Made by a program: the position numbers and the translations under genes
From: Candidatus Anaerotignum merdipullorum
GTDB lineage: Bacteria > Bacillota > Clostridia > Lachnospirales > Anaerotignaceae
Direction: 5' to 3'
Assembly (NCBI GenBank): GCA_019115165.1
Contig: DXEB01000055.1
Coordinates: 1 to 40,208 of the forward strand
DNA length: 40,208 nucleotides
Part shown: piece after piece, positions 9,977 through 18,944 of the stretch
How the letters are laid out: every line of letters begins with the position of its first letter
Numbering within the stretch: the first letter of the stretch is position 1
Notes under the pieces: model-generated
Told to the model about the DNA's origin: nothing
What the model saw: only the letters and a program-made list of their open reading frames with translations
Database searches by the model: none

Positions 9977-11053
9977 ATGAAATATACCATTGCAGTCATT
10001 CACGGTGATGGCATCGGTCCTGAAGTCGTGCAGGAAGCCATACAGGTACTGGATGTCATTGCCGAAAAATATCAGCATACATTTACATACACACCCGTTT
10101 TCGCCGGCGGATGTGCCATTGACGCAGTTGGCGAATGTCTTCCGCAAGCCACCATCGATGCCTGCAAAGCTGCAGATGCCGTTTTGTTAGGCGCAGTCGG
10201 CGGTTGGAAATGGGATACGCTGCCCGGTGACAAGCGCCCAGAACGAGCCCTGCTGGGGTTGCGCAAAGAGTTAGGGTTGTTTGCGAATCTGCGTCCGGCT
10301 TTGCTGTTTGATGCTCTGTCTGATGCTTGCCCATTGAAAGCAAATATCGTTTCCGGTGGTCTAGACTTCGTTGTGGTACGGGAATTGACTGGCGGCATCT
10401 ATTTTGGAGAGAAAGGCATGAAAGAAACGCCTTTGGGGTTGGCAGCTTATGACGTGGAACAATATGCAGAAGAAGAAGTTCGCAGAATCGCAGTCACTGC
10501 TTTTGATATGGCAAGAAAGCGGAATAAAAAAGTAACCAGCGTGGATAAAGCCAATGTTCTGGAAAGCTCGCGTTTATGGCGGCGCATTGTAACAGAAGTA
10601 TCAAAAGACTATCCTGATGTTGCATTGGATCATCTCTATATTGATAACGCTGCAATGCAGCTAATACGCAATCCCAAGCAGTTTGATGTCATTGTCACCG
10701 GAAATATTTTTGGAGATATCTTATCGGATGAAGCTAGTATGATTACCGGTTCCATCGGTATGCTTCCCTCTGCCAGTCTTGCACACGGCAATTTCGGTAT
10801 GTATGAACCGGTACATGGATCTGCACCGGATATTGCTGGTCAGAATAAAGCAAATCCCATGGCAGCCATTCTGTCTGCCGGAATGATGCTGCGTTACAGC
10901 TTTGGTCTAATACAAGAAGCAGATGATATCGAACGTGCCGTCACCGCTGTATTAGCACAGGGTTATCGTACACCGGATATCTATACCGCAGGTATGAAAC
11001 AAATCGGCACACAAGAAATCGGTCAATTGATCCGCTCTGCTCTGACAGAATAA
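9977..11053 (+). CDS. leuB: 3-Isopropylmalate dehydrogenase
   Basis: 358 aa, typical. It oxidises and decarboxylates 3-isopropylmalate to 2-oxoisocaproate with NAD+. Family motifs include the N-terminal [27 protein letters not shown] near residue 220, [18 protein letters not shown] near 240 and [13 protein letters not shown] near 277. The ATG at 9977 lies 9 bases after GAAAGGA; a TTG nine bases earlier is in frame but less likely. Last gene of the leu operon. Confidence 0.96.
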   Translation: MKYTIAVIHGDGIGPEVVQEAIQVLDVIAEKYQHTFTYTPVFAGGCAIDAVGECLPQATIDACKAADAVLLGAVGGWKWDTLPGDKRPERALLGLRKELGLFANLRPALLFDALSDACPLKANIVSGGLDFVVVRELTGGIYFGEKGMKETPLGLAAYDVEQYAEEEVRRIAVTAFDMARKRNKKVTSVDKANVLESSRLWRRIVTEVSKDYPDVALDHLYIDNAAMQLIRNPKQFDVIVTGNIFGDILSDEASMITGSIGMLPSASLAHGNFGMYEPVHGSAPDIAGQNKANPMAAILSAGMMLRYSFGLIQEADDIERAVTAVLAQGYRTPDIYTAGMKQIGTQEIGQLIRSALTE

Positions 11054-11064
11054 AAAATCCATAC

Positions 11065-11106
11065 AAAGAGTCCGATCTCTTTCCATAACAATCGGACTCT
11101 TTCTTG
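11065..11106 (+). terminator. leu operon terminator
   Basis: A 12-bp perfect stem (11065-11076 with 11091-11102) with a 14-nt loop begins 12 bases after the leuB stop; its right arm runs into TTTCTT. Confidence 0.8.
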
Positions 11107-11397
11107 CTCCCAGGAATAGCAACCGGCAAACGTTTTCGCTTCCCTCTGTTTCACTCTTTTCAAATCCACAACATACAGCCGCAAGCCTATCTCCATAAAA
11201 TTCCCTTTCTGATACCATTTCTCATTCAAACGGTATATCTCTTATCTTTATTCTTTCTTTAATATGATCATGCATGATCGTTCCCTGTTCTTCCGCTCTC
11301 TCATTCCAAAGCACTTGCGCATGAACATCCTTTTGTAAACCCCAAAGGAATCCCTCTCCTTACGATTCGCTCCATACGGATACAAACGCTGTCTATG
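11107..11397. other. Intergenic stretch between convergent leu and pho operons
   Basis: No gene is supported here. The only structure noted is a perfect 14-bp palindrome, GATCATGCATGATC, at 11266-11279, with no adjacent promoter for which it would make sense as an operator. Short minus-strand frames (for example ending at 11023) run backward over leuB and its terminator and have no recognisable pattern. Confidence 0.4.
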
Positions 11398-11432
11398 AAA
11401 AAAGAGCACTTCCTTTCAGAATGTGCTCTTTT
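11394..11432 (-). terminator. pst-pho operon terminator
   Basis: Arms 11400-11409 and 11423-11432 pair perfectly over 10 bp. On the minus strand the hairpin is followed by TTTTTTCATAG, a good U-run, placing it about 50 bases after the phoR stop. Confidence 0.8.
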
Positions 11433-11481
11433 GGATATCAACCAATTAAAATATCATACTTTTTGCCTGTGCTTATTTTTC

Positions 11482-13146
11482 CTATGTCTCTTTTGGAAAA
11501 ATCAACCGAATTGTCGTTCCCTGATCCACTTCGCTTTCCATTTCCACTTCCGCCTGATGCAGCAATGCACCATGCTTTACAATGGATAAGCCCAAACCAG
11601 AACCCTCAATGGTTTTGCTGCGACTACGGCTGACACGGTAAAACCGTTCAAATACCCGTTCTTGTTCTCCTGCTGGTATCCCAATTCCGGTATCCTGAAC
11701 CGTCAACCAGACTTCCTTTTCTCTGTTTTCAATCCGCACCGTAACACTTCCCGATTCTTTGTTATAACGGATAGCATTATCACACAAATTATAAACCATC
11801 TCTTCCAATACATGCGGGACGCCATGGATCACCGCTTCTTCCGCCTGCAAAAACAAAGAGACATGATGCTGCGTTGCAGAAGTTTCCAGCCGCTTGATAA
11901 CCGTTTCTCCAATCCGTGCCAAATCCACATCTGCTTTTTCCATCGTTCCTTCTGCTTCATCCAAACGGGATAACTGAATAATATCCTGTACCATCGCAAT
12001 CAGTCTTTGCGCTTCTTCATATATATTTTCCGCAAACCGTGGGACGTCTTCTGTTTTAACCATACCATTTTTGATGATTTCCGCGAAACCAGAAATGGAT
12101 GTTAACGGTGTTTTCAATTCATGGGAAACATTTGCCGTAAACTCTCTGCGGAGTCTTTCCCGGTCTGCTTTCTCGGTATTATCAAACATCAGTACCACAA
12201 CACCGGCAACCAACTGTTCCTCTGTGACCGGATTTGCTAATAATTTATAGCTTCTGCCTTCACTTTCCATCGTTGCTTCTTCGTGTTTTCCTTGCAAAGC
12301 CAGCGAAATACATTTGCGGAATATTTCGCTGCGATTGAGCGTATACACATTTTCCCGCTCCTGCACCTGCTGGATACCCAATAACCGCAGCGCTCCTTGA
12401 TTACAGGAGAGCACTTCCCCCTTCGCATCCAATACCAGCAAACCTTCTTCCATATTTTCTGTAATGGTAGAAAATTCTCGCTGTCTGCGTTTTTGTTCCT
12501 GTACCTGTTTATGAATCATTTTTTGTTGTACTGCAATTCTGCGCAAAAATGGAGCCATTTCATCATACACTTCTGCCTGCTCTGGATGCTCCAAATCCAC
12601 CTTTTCCAGCGGTTTGACAATGGCTTTTGATGTTTTGCTTGCCAACAATCCTGCCAAAACCAGTGCAATGGCAACCGCCACTGCTAAAGGCTGCGTCATG
12701 GAAAGAAAGATACTCAGTGCGCTCAGTGCTGTTGTGGACAAACGTAATACACTGCCATCCTGCAAACGCAGTGCATAATTTTCTGTTCTTTCCGCTAAGG
12801 TGGTGGAATATCGCGAACTTTCTCCTGATCCCGTCCGCATCGCTTCCTGTACTTCTTCTCGGTCTCCATGATTTTCCATCTGAGATTCATCCACAACAGA
12901 ATCGTACAAAACCGATCCATCCGCTGCAATCCATGTCAGGCGCTGCGTATTCGTTTCAGACAAATCCTCCAAATAAGCAATACCTTCTTTTTCAATTGCC
13001 GCAGCGATATAGGCTGCCTCCGCACGCATGGTTCTCTGTGTATTATCGCTGATATAATCCCCTACAAATGTCATCAAAATCAATGAGGAGGCTGCCAAAA
13101 CGCCTAGAGATACATAAAATATCGCACGAAAAATTCTTTTCGTCAT
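11482..13146 (-). CDS. phoR: PhoR-type sensor histidine kinase
   Basis: 554 aa membrane kinase. Two transmembrane segments (about residues 8-28 and 149-169) flank an extracytoplasmic sensor region; then come a linker, a PAS-like domain (about 225-325), the phosphoacceptor helix FTANVSHELKTPLTS with His342, the N box NLCDN (453-457), G1 DTGIGIP (485-491) and G2 GSGLGLSIV (515-523). It should phosphorylate the adjacent PhoB/PhoP when phosphate is scarce, with PhoU and the Pst transporter as inhibitory inputs. It overlaps phoB by 4 bases, so the two are translationally coupled. Its place at the end of the pst operon strongly supports a phosphate role. Confidence 0.9.
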   Translation of the reverse strand: MTKRIFRAIFYVSLGVLAASSLILMTFVGDYISDNTQRTMRAEAAYIAAAIEKEGIAYLEDLSETNTQRLTWIAADGSVLYDSVVDESQMENHGDREEVQEAMRTGSGESSRYSTTLAERTENYALRLQDGSVLRLSTTALSALSIFLSMTQPLAVAVAIALVLAGLLASKTSKAIVKPLEKVDLEHPEQAEVYDEMAPFLRRIAVQQKMIHKQVQEQKRRQREFSTITENMEEGLLVLDAKGEVLSCNQGALRLLGIQQVQERENVYTLNRSEIFRKCISLALQGKHEEATMESEGRSYKLLANPVTEEQLVAGVVVLMFDNTEKADRERLRREFTANVSHELKTPLTSISGFAEIIKNGMVKTEDVPRFAENIYEEAQRLIAMVQDIIQLSRLDEAEGTMEKADVDLARIGETVIKRLETSATQHHVSLFLQAEEAVIHGVPHVLEEMVYNLCDNAIRYNKESGSVTVRIENREKEVWLTVQDTGIGIPAGEQERVFERFYRVSRSRSKTIEGSGLGLSIVKHGALLHQAEVEMESEVDQGTTIRLIFPKET

Positions 13147-13823
13147 GCATTTCCTCCAATCTTGTACCCAATTCCTCGTATTGTTTCAATGTATTTGCCG
13201 CATTCGCCTAATTTTTGGCGCAGGGTACGAATATGTACATCTACTGTCCGGTTCTCCCCATCAAAATCATACCCCCAAATTTTATTGAGCAACTGATCTC
13301 TCGTCAAAACCATACCGCGATTTTCCATTAAATAGCAAAGCATATCAAATTCTTTTTTTGTTAAAACCACTGCTGCACCGCAAGCAATCACCTCATGTCG
13401 CTCCCGATGTACGCTCAAATCTCCGATTTGATAAATATTTTGTACCGCGGGACGCAACTCTTCCGTTCTCCGCAGCAACGCTTTCACCCTTGCTAACAAT
13501 TCCATCATACCAAATGGTTTGGATACATAATCATCGGCTCCGCTATCCAAGCCCATCACTTTGTCGTACTCACTTGCTTTTGCTGTCAGCATAATGACAG
13601 GGATTTTTTTCATTGCCTCTGTCTGCCGCAACTTTTGCAAAATCTGGATGCCATCCTCTTCCGGCAACATAATATCCAACAGCACCAAATCCGGCAGTTC
13701 CTTTTTGCATGCTTCCCAAAACAGAGAAGGTCTATCAAAACCTTCCGCGGACAATCCTGCTGTATTCAATGTATATGCTACCAATTCCCGAATACTGTTG
13801 TCATCCTCTACCAGATATATCAT
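13143..13823 (-). CDS. phoB: OmpR-family response regulator, PhoB/PhoP type
   Basis: 226 aa from the chosen ATG. The N-terminal receiver has the acidic pair EDD near residue 6, the phosphoacceptor Asp in LVLLDIMLPEEDG (about residue 50) and the conserved Lys in DDYVSKPFG (about 102). The C-terminal winged helix ends DVHIRTLRQKLG...TIRGIGYKI. A GTG at 13835 is in frame but directly abuts the AAGGAG; the ATG at 13823 with TGAGG six bases upstream is better. It would bind Pho boxes such as those before pstS and activate this operon. Confidence 0.92.
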   Translation of the reverse strand: MIYLVEDDNSIRELVAYTLNTAGLSAEGFDRPSLFWEACKKELPDLVLLDIMLPEEDGIQILQKLRQTEAMKKIPVIMLTAKASEYDKVMGLDSGADDYVSKPFGMMELLARVKALLRRTEELRPAVQNIYQIGDLSVHRERHEVIACGAAVVLTKKEFDMLCYLMENRGMVLTRDQLLNKIWGYDFDGENRTVDVHIRTLRQKLGECGKYIETIRGIGYKIGGNA

Positions 13824-13838
13824 CGGCAGCCTCACTCC

Positions 13839-14498
13839 TTACATCAAAGAATGTTCATTGATCATCAATTGAAACCGCAGTCCCAACTTCTCCGCAGCTT
13901 TTCTGCACAGTGTCATCCGTTCCAAAAAGATCTCAAAATAATCCATCACCGAACCATAGCGGGTATCTACCGTTAACTTCAGTTTAATTAGGGTATGCGC
14001 TTCATTGATCTTTAAGACAGATTTCTCCACAGAATAATTTACCCGGTCATGAATATCGAATGTCTTCTCATCCCGATTGCGCACACGAGTTCTGCGAACA
14101 TCCGATTTATCCGCCAGAATCAATGCCGCCGCAATGGCATTTACTGGAACGCCATAGCCCTCGTCATGATTGCCTATAGCTGTTACAACCATTGCAATAT
14201 CTTCTGCATCCATCCCCAGCTTATCCAGAATACGAAACGCCATAACTGCTCCGCTCTGCGAATGATCTACACGATTGACCACATTTCCAATATCATGCAT
14301 AAAACCTGCAATCTTCGCCAGTTCAATCTCATGTGCGGAGTATCCCAGTGTTTCTAAGATATATTGCGCCGTTTCTGCCACGCGGGTCACATGGGCAAAT
14401 GAGTGCTCTGTAAACCCCAATGCTGCTAAAGATTCATCCGCACGCTGAATATACGTGCGGATGTCTGCGTTGTTTTTGATTTCTTCATATGAGATCAT
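13839..14498 (-). CDS. HD-domain phosphohydrolase within the Pho operon
   Basis: 219 aa cytoplasmic protein with an HD superfamily fold: His36 in HSFAHVTRV, the His-Asp pair HD at 68-69 in GFMHDIGNVV, NHDEG near 110-114 and Asp130 in ILADKSDV. The family hydrolyses phosphate esters such as nucleotides or cyclic nucleotides; the substrate here is unknown. Its ATG overlaps the phoU stop (ATGA), so it is translationally coupled to phoU and lies between phoU and phoB. It is not a usual member of pst-pho operons, which hints at a role in phosphate physiology or second-messenger turnover, but this is inference. Confidence 0.75.
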   Translation of the reverse strand: MISYEEIKNNADIRTYIQRADESLAALGFTEHSFAHVTRVAETAQYILETLGYSAHEIELAKIAGFMHDIGNVVNRVDHSQSGAVMAFRILDKLGMDAEDIAMVVTAIGNHDEGYGVPVNAIAAALILADKSDVRRTRVRNRDEKTFDIHDRVNYSVEKSVLKINEAHTLIKLKLTVDTRYGSVMDYFEIFLERMTLCRKAAEKLGLRFQLMINEHSLM

Positions 14499-15160
14499 GC
14501 ATTTTCACCGTCCAACCCACCATGGACACCCGTAATGGAATATTCTACCCATTCTGCAATGTTAGTGGCATGGTCGGCAACACGCTCCAAATACTTCGCA
14601 ATCATCAGCATATCAATGCATAGCTCGCTGTCTGTTTTATCTTCTGCCATTAAAGCAATCAATTCCCCACGGATTTTTACAAACAGCTGATCCACCACAT
14701 CATCATACTGAATCACTTTTTGCGCCAAATCCAAATCCCGTTTCACAAAGGAATCTACACTGTCGGTCACCATTTTCACTGCTTCTGTTCCCATGGAACG
14801 AATGTGCACACTGCTGGTAAGTTCCAAATCCTTGCCTTTCATATCTCTCACAATTTCTACGATATCTGCCGCCTGATCGCCGATTCTTTCCATATCAGAA
14901 ATCATCTTCAGCGCAGAAGAGATGGAACGCAGATCTCTCGCTACCGGCTGTTGCTGCAGCAGCAGTCTCATGCACAGTGCTTCAATTTCCCTTTCTTTTC
15001 GGTCGATTTCACTGTCTTTTCCCAAAACTACCTGAACCAAGGATTCATCTTTTTCGAATAAAGACTGTAGAGCCGCCGTAATTGCTTCTTCACATAACGC
15101 GCCCATTGTAATCAATTCCACGTGTAATTGTTCTAATTGTTCATCAAATCTTGTACGCAT
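14495..15160 (-). CDS. phoU: Phosphate transport regulatory protein PhoU
   Basis: 221 aa from MRTRFDEQLEQLHVELITMG. PhoU is a duplicated three-helix bundle; both repeats are visible (LCMRLLLQQQPVARDLRSIS in the first, and ELCIDMLMIAKYLERVADHA in the second, with metal-binding acidic residues in DMERIGDQAADI and ERVADHATNIAEW). It links Pst transporter state to PhoR and damps the Pho response. GGGAGG precedes the ATG by about 10 bases. The frame is open 25 codons further upstream but that would overlap the end of pstB. It sits directly after pstB. Confidence 0.94.
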   Translation of the reverse strand: MRTRFDEQLEQLHVELITMGALCEEAITAALQSLFEKDESLVQVVLGKDSEIDRKEREIEALCMRLLLQQQPVARDLRSISSALKMISDMERIGDQAADIVEIVRDMKGKDLELTSSVHIRSMGTEAVKMVTDSVDSFVKRDLDLAQKVIQYDDVVDQLFVKIRGELIALMAEDKTDSELCIDMLMIAKYLERVADHATNIAEWVEYSITGVHGGLDGENA

Positions 15161-15161
15161 A

Positions 15162-15911
15162 TCAACCAAACCTCCCAGTAATATAGTCCTCTGTGCGTTT
15201 ATCTTTTGGCATAGAGAACAACTGCTCCGTGCCACCGAATTCCACGACTTCTCCCAACAGGAAAAAAGCAGTTTTATCCGAAATACGGGCAGCTTGCTGC
15301 ATATTGTGTGTTACCATGATAATAGTGTACTCTTTTTTCAGTTCCACTGCAAGTTCTTCAATACGAGAGGTGGAAATCGGGTCTAATGCAGAGGTCGGTT
15401 CATCCATCAATAACACTTCCGGTTGTACTGCCAACGCACGCGCAATACATAAACGCTGTTGCTGACCACCGCTCATACCCAAAGCATTTTTCTTCAAACG
15501 GTCTTTTACTTCATCCCAAATCGCAGCATCACGCAATGCTTTTTCCACAATCTCATCCAGTTTTACTTTGGAGCGAACGCCGTGGGTTCTGGGACCATAC
15601 GCAATATTATCATAAATACTCATCGGAAACGGATTCGGTTTTTGGAACACCATACCAACCCGTTTTCGTAGCTGATTCAAGTCCATACTACCGTAAATAT
15701 CTTCTCCATCCAACAAAACATTTCCCGTAATGCGGCAGCCTTCCACCAAATCATTCATTCTATTCAGTGACTTCAACAGTGTGGATTTCCCACAGCCAGA
15801 AGGTCCAATGAATGCTGTAATTTCTCCTTCGGGAATATTCAATTCAATATTTTTTAACGCCTTAAAATCTCCGTAATATAAATCCAGATTGGATATCTCA
15901 AACTTATTCAT
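15162..15911 (-). CDS. pstB: Phosphate ABC transporter ATP-binding protein
   Basis: About 249 aa, standard for PstB. It hydrolyses ATP to drive phosphate import through PstCA. Walker A GPSGCGKS is at about residues 36-43, the signature is [17 protein letters not shown], and Walker [14 protein letters not shown] follows. An in-frame TTG at 15917 (overlapping the pstA stop) lies 7 bases after GGAG and could be the real start, adding two residues; the ATG at 15911 has 13-base spacing. Translational coupling with pstA is likely. Confidence 0.96.
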   Translation of the reverse strand: MNKFEISNLDLYYGDFKALKNIELNIPEGEITAFIGPSGCGKSTLLKSLNRMNDLVEGCRITGNVLLDGEDIYGSMDLNQLRKRVGMVFQKPNPFPMSIYDNIAYGPRTHGVRSKVKLDEIVEKALRDAAIWDEVKDRLKKNALGMSGGQQQRLCIARALAVQPEVLLMDEPTSALDPISTSRIEELAVELKKEYTIIMVTHNMQQAARISDKTAFFLLGEVVEFGGTEQLFSMPKDKRTEDYITGRFG

Positions 15912-15913
15912 AC

Positions 15914-16783
15914 TCAATCTTTCACTCCTACCTTCTTCGCAATCAATCCCGACAATGCATTGATACCGATAACAACCACCAGTAATACAACAGCCGTTGC
16001 ATACGCCTGTTCCATATACAATCCTTCATTCAACAACGCATACATATGTACCGCCAATGTACGCCCTGAAGACATCACGCCATCTGCCACTTGCGCTGCC
16101 GTACCTGCAGGATAAAGCAATGCTGCTGTTTCTCCCACAATTCTGCCGACTGCCAAAATCACGCCTGCTAAAATTCCAGGCACTGCAGACGGCAATACAA
16201 TACGAAATACCGTACGCAGCTTGCCTGCTCCCAAACCAAAACTACCTTCCCGGTACAAATCCGGTACCGCAATCAACGCCTCTTCTGTCGTACGCATAAT
16301 CAACGGCAATATCATAATCGCCAATGTCAATGCACCGCCTAAGATAGTGTAGCTCCAACCTAGGAAAATATTGAAGAACAAATACCCAAACAAACCATAT
16401 ACAATAGAAGGAATACCAGAAAGCGTTTCTGTGGTCACACGAACTACGGAAACCAGACGATTTCCGCGCTTTGCATATTCCACCAAATAAATCGCTGAAC
16501 AGATACCCACTGGCAATGCAAATAATAAGGAGAGTCCTGTGATCATCAGAGTATTGATAATCGCTGGCATCATCGAAACATTCTCTGTTGTATAATTCCA
16601 TTCAAATAATTCGGGACTCAAATTGGGAATTCCTTTGATTAGGATATACGCAATCAACGCAATCAATACAGAAAGTGTAATCACTGCCGAAACCACTACC
16701 AACAGCAATAACACCGCCGATAACGGTTGATGCCGATAACTTTTGATCTTTTGTATCCATTTTGATTTGTTTTGTGCTTGCAT
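15914..16783 (-). CDS. pstA: Phosphate ABC transporter permease
   Basis: 289 aa with about six hydrophobic segments, the first at residues 20-47. The cytoplasmic coupling loop [26 protein letters not shown] (its [15 protein letters not shown] core) is characteristic of PstA. With PstC it forms the membrane channel. The pstC stop and the pstA start share one base (TAATG), so the two permeases are translationally coupled. Confidence 0.95.
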   Translation of the reverse strand: MQAQNKSKWIQKIKSYRHQPLSAVLLLLVVVSAVITLSVLIALIAYILIKGIPNLSPELFEWNYTTENVSMMPAIINTLMITGLSLLFALPVGICSAIYLVEYAKRGNRLVSVVRVTTETLSGIPSIVYGLFGYLFFNIFLGWSYTILGGALTLAIMILPLIMRTTEEALIAVPDLYREGSFGLGAGKLRTVFRIVLPSAVPGILAGVILAVGRIVGETAALLYPAGTAAQVADGVMSSGRTLAVHMYALLNEGLYMEQAYATAVVLLVVVIGINALSGLIAKKVGVKD

Positions 16784-17622
16784 TAGGACTTCCTCCTTTT
16801 CAGAGCCGAGAAGGACAAGTTAATAATCAGGATAAATACAAACAGTACTACACCGGTACCCAACAAAGCTTCCCTGTGCAAGTCTGTTGCATATCCCATT
16901 TCCATAACGATGTTTGCTGTCAGTGTACGTACACCGCTGAAAATATTCTCCGGCATAGTTGCCTGGTTCCCAGCAACCATGATCACCGCCATGGTTTCAC
17001 CAATGGCACGTCCTACACCCAGAATCACACCCGCCAGAATTCCCTGCTTTGCAGCTGGCAGCAATGTAAAAAATACACTTCTTTCATGTGTTGCACCTAA
17101 CGCCAGAGAACCTTCATAATATGAATTCGGAACTGCACGGATGGCAGATTCTGAAACTCCAATAACCGTAGGTAAAATCATAATTCCCAACAAAATAGAT
17201 GCAGTAAAAATACCTTTCCCGCCTACATTAAACAGATCCTGTACAATCGGTACAATCACAACCAGACCAAAGAAACCGTATACAATAGACGGAATACCCG
17301 CCAGCAGGGACACTGCCGGTTTTAATATTTTATACAGTTTAGCCGGGCAAAATCTTGCCATAAACACTGCGCACAAAATTCCCAACGGTACACCAATAAT
17401 CACCGCTCCTGCAGTCACATAAATACTACCGATAATCATCGGGAAAATACCATAAATATCATTTCCTGGTTTCCACGTTCTGCCCAGCAAAAAATCTGCT
17501 ACGCCGATTTCAAAAATTGCCGGCAGACCATTTGCAAATAGAAATACACAAATCAATGCTACCGATAATATGGAAACACAAGCTGTCAATAAGAAAACAA
17601 ACTTCATGACACTTTCTCTCAT
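16783..17622 (-). CDS. pstC: Phosphate ABC transporter permease
   Basis: 279 aa with about six membrane segments. The first is residues 7-29. The coupling-loop motif SESAIRAVPNSYYEGSLALG and the segment [16 protein letters not shown] are PstC/PstA hallmarks. It lies 94 bases after pstS, with a terminator-like hairpin in between that would leave PstS in excess over the membrane parts. An AAAGGAG site is 13 bases before the ATG, somewhat far; the ATG at 17607 is an alternative start. Confidence 0.95.
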   Translation of the reverse strand: MRESVMKFVFLLTACVSILSVALICVFLFANGLPAIFEIGVADFLLGRTWKPGNDIYGIFPMIIGSIYVTAGAVIIGVPLGILCAVFMARFCPAKLYKILKPAVSLLAGIPSIVYGFFGLVVIVPIVQDLFNVGGKGIFTASILLGIMILPTVIGVSESAIRAVPNSYYEGSLALGATHERSVFFTLLPAAKQGILAGVILGVGRAIGETMAVIMVAGNQATMPENIFSGVRTLTANIVMEMGYATDLHREALLGTGVVLFVFILIINLSFSALKRRKS

Positions 17623-17650
17623 TGGTATTTCTTCGCTCCTTTCCGCTTCT

Positions 17651-17687
17651 CAAAAAGTATGCCGAAAGGCTCTCTCTTTCGGCATAC
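17651..17687 (-). terminator. Partial terminator between pstS and pstC
   Basis: A perfect 12-bp stem (17657-17668 with 17676-17687, 7-nt loop) is followed on the minus strand by CTTTTTGAG after the A. It lies just after the pstS stop. Such hairpins usually raise binding-protein output relative to the transporter. Confidence 0.75.
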
Positions 17688-17716
17688 ACTTTTCCTTCTC
17701 TTTTTCTTTTGTGTGA

Positions 17717-18613
17717 TTAAGCTACTTCAGACCAATCAGTAATTGTGCCTGTGAAGATTTCTTTTACCATTTCGCTTGTCATATCACTTACTGTGTTTTC
17801 ATTGTTAACAATCACTGCAATACCGTCCATTGCAATTACAGTAGGCTGCAGACCATTTGCCAGTTCACTGTCCTTCAGTTCTCTGGAAGCCATACCAATA
17901 TCACAGCCGCCCTCTGCTACAGAAGTCATACCAGTTGTGGAGTCATTCTGCTGTACTTCAATGGTAACATCCGGATTCAGCGCAATATATCCTTCTTTCA
18001 GTTTTTCCATTACAGGTGCGATGGAAGAAGAACCTGCTACAACAATCTTACCGGACATACCGCTTGCAGTATATGCACCTGCACTACCCTGGCTGATATA
18101 ACCTTCTTCTTCGATCACTGCCTGACCTTCATCGCTCAGAATATAAGTAATGAAATCACTTGTCACATCAGATACTTCTGCGCCAGTAGCAATGTTGAAC
18201 GGACGAGCTACTTTATATGTACCACTTTTGATGTTGTCTGCGGTTGCTTCTGCGCCGTCAATCTTCAGTGCTTTTACCTCATCACTCAAAGAACCCAAAG
18301 AAATATAGCCAATTGCATTCTGGTTGCCTGCAACGGTTGTCATCATAACAGCTGTGCTGTTTGTAATTTCTGCAGAAGCAGTTGTATTATCCACATCGTT
18401 TTCTTCAATACCAAACAATTCAATAAACGCGCCTCTGGTGCCAGAGCCATCTTCTCTGGAGATAACGCTGATTGCGCCGCTCATCGCTTCGGTTTCTGTT
18501 TCCGTTGTTTCCGCCGTATTGTTTTCTGTGGTTTCTTCACTGCTGCCGCCGCAACCAGTCAGTGCCGCAACAGACATGATCATTGCTAAACTAAGTGCCA
18601 AAAATTTCTTCAT
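17717..18613 (-). CDS. pstS: Phosphate-binding lipoprotein with permuted lobes
   Basis: 298 aa. The signal peptide MKKFLALSLAMIMSVAALTG ends in a lipobox with Cys at residue 21, followed by a Thr/Glu-rich linker, so the protein is anchored outside the membrane. The phosphate-contact motifs come in reverse order compared with textbook PstS: SREDGSGTRGAF (normally second half) is near residue 50, and AGSSSIAPVMEKL (normally N-terminal), then IFTGTITDWSEVA, end the protein. The start at 18613 follows GGAGAG by 8 bases; an upstream in-frame extension lies in the leader. First gene of the pst-pho operon, behind Pho boxes. Confidence 0.93.
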   Translation of the reverse strand: MKKFLALSLAMIMSVAALTGCGGSSEETTENNTAETTETETEAMSGAISVISREDGSGTRGAFIELFGIEENDVDNTTASAEITNSTAVMMTTVAGNQNAIGYISLGSLSDEVKALKIDGAEATADNIKSGTYKVARPFNIATGAEVSDVTSDFITYILSDEGQAVIEEEGYISQGSAGAYTASGMSGKIVVAGSSSIAPVMEKLKEGYIALNPDVTIEVQQNDSTTGMTSVAEGGCDIGMASRELKDSELANGLQPTVIAMDGIAVIVNNENTVSDMTSEMVKEIFTGTITDWSEVA

Positions 18614-18657
18614 AATTGTTCTCTCCTTTTTTGTGTTGTCCTTCATTTGACGCACCC

Positions 18658-18712
18658 ATCATACCGTGCACAGGTTAAATCAAATATCCCATTTATGTTA
18701 AATTTATGTTAA
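18658..18712 (-). promoter_or_regulatory. pstS promoter with Pho boxes
   Basis: On the minus strand TTAACA occurs at 18712-18707 and 18701-18696, exactly 11 bp apart, with a related TTAACC at 18678-18673. A TATGAT -10 follows at 18663-18658. This matches the Bacillus PhoP pattern of TTAACA-like direct repeats on one DNA face upstream of a promoter lacking a good -35. Expression under phosphate starvation is expected. Confidence 0.75.
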
Positions 18713-18806
18713 ATCCATGCTTTCCCCTTTCCTTTCATTGACAAAAATTCTGTAGCATGATAGCCTAAATACGCCGAAATTATCGGTTTGTTCTCTATAC
18801 TTAAAA

Positions 18807-18826
18807 TTTAACATTTGTATTTAACA
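18807..18826 (+). promoter_or_regulatory. Second pair of TTTAACA repeats
   Basis: TTTAACA occurs twice on the plus strand, at 18807-18813 and 18820-18826, 13 bp apart. They resemble the Pho boxes of the pstS promoter but lie about 160 bases upstream of it and 120 bases before the EamA gene, in the plus orientation. They could be a distal PhoP site or serve the EamA gene; the 13-bp spacing is less regular. Confidence 0.35.
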
Positions 18827-18944
18827 TTAGAACTCGACAAATTTTTCTTTGACTGCTGCTCTGTGACCTCTTCTCCTCACTGACACAGTCAAATACTATT
18901 ACAAATGACGGATGAATCGCACAATCAAAAAGGAGGAATGCAAT

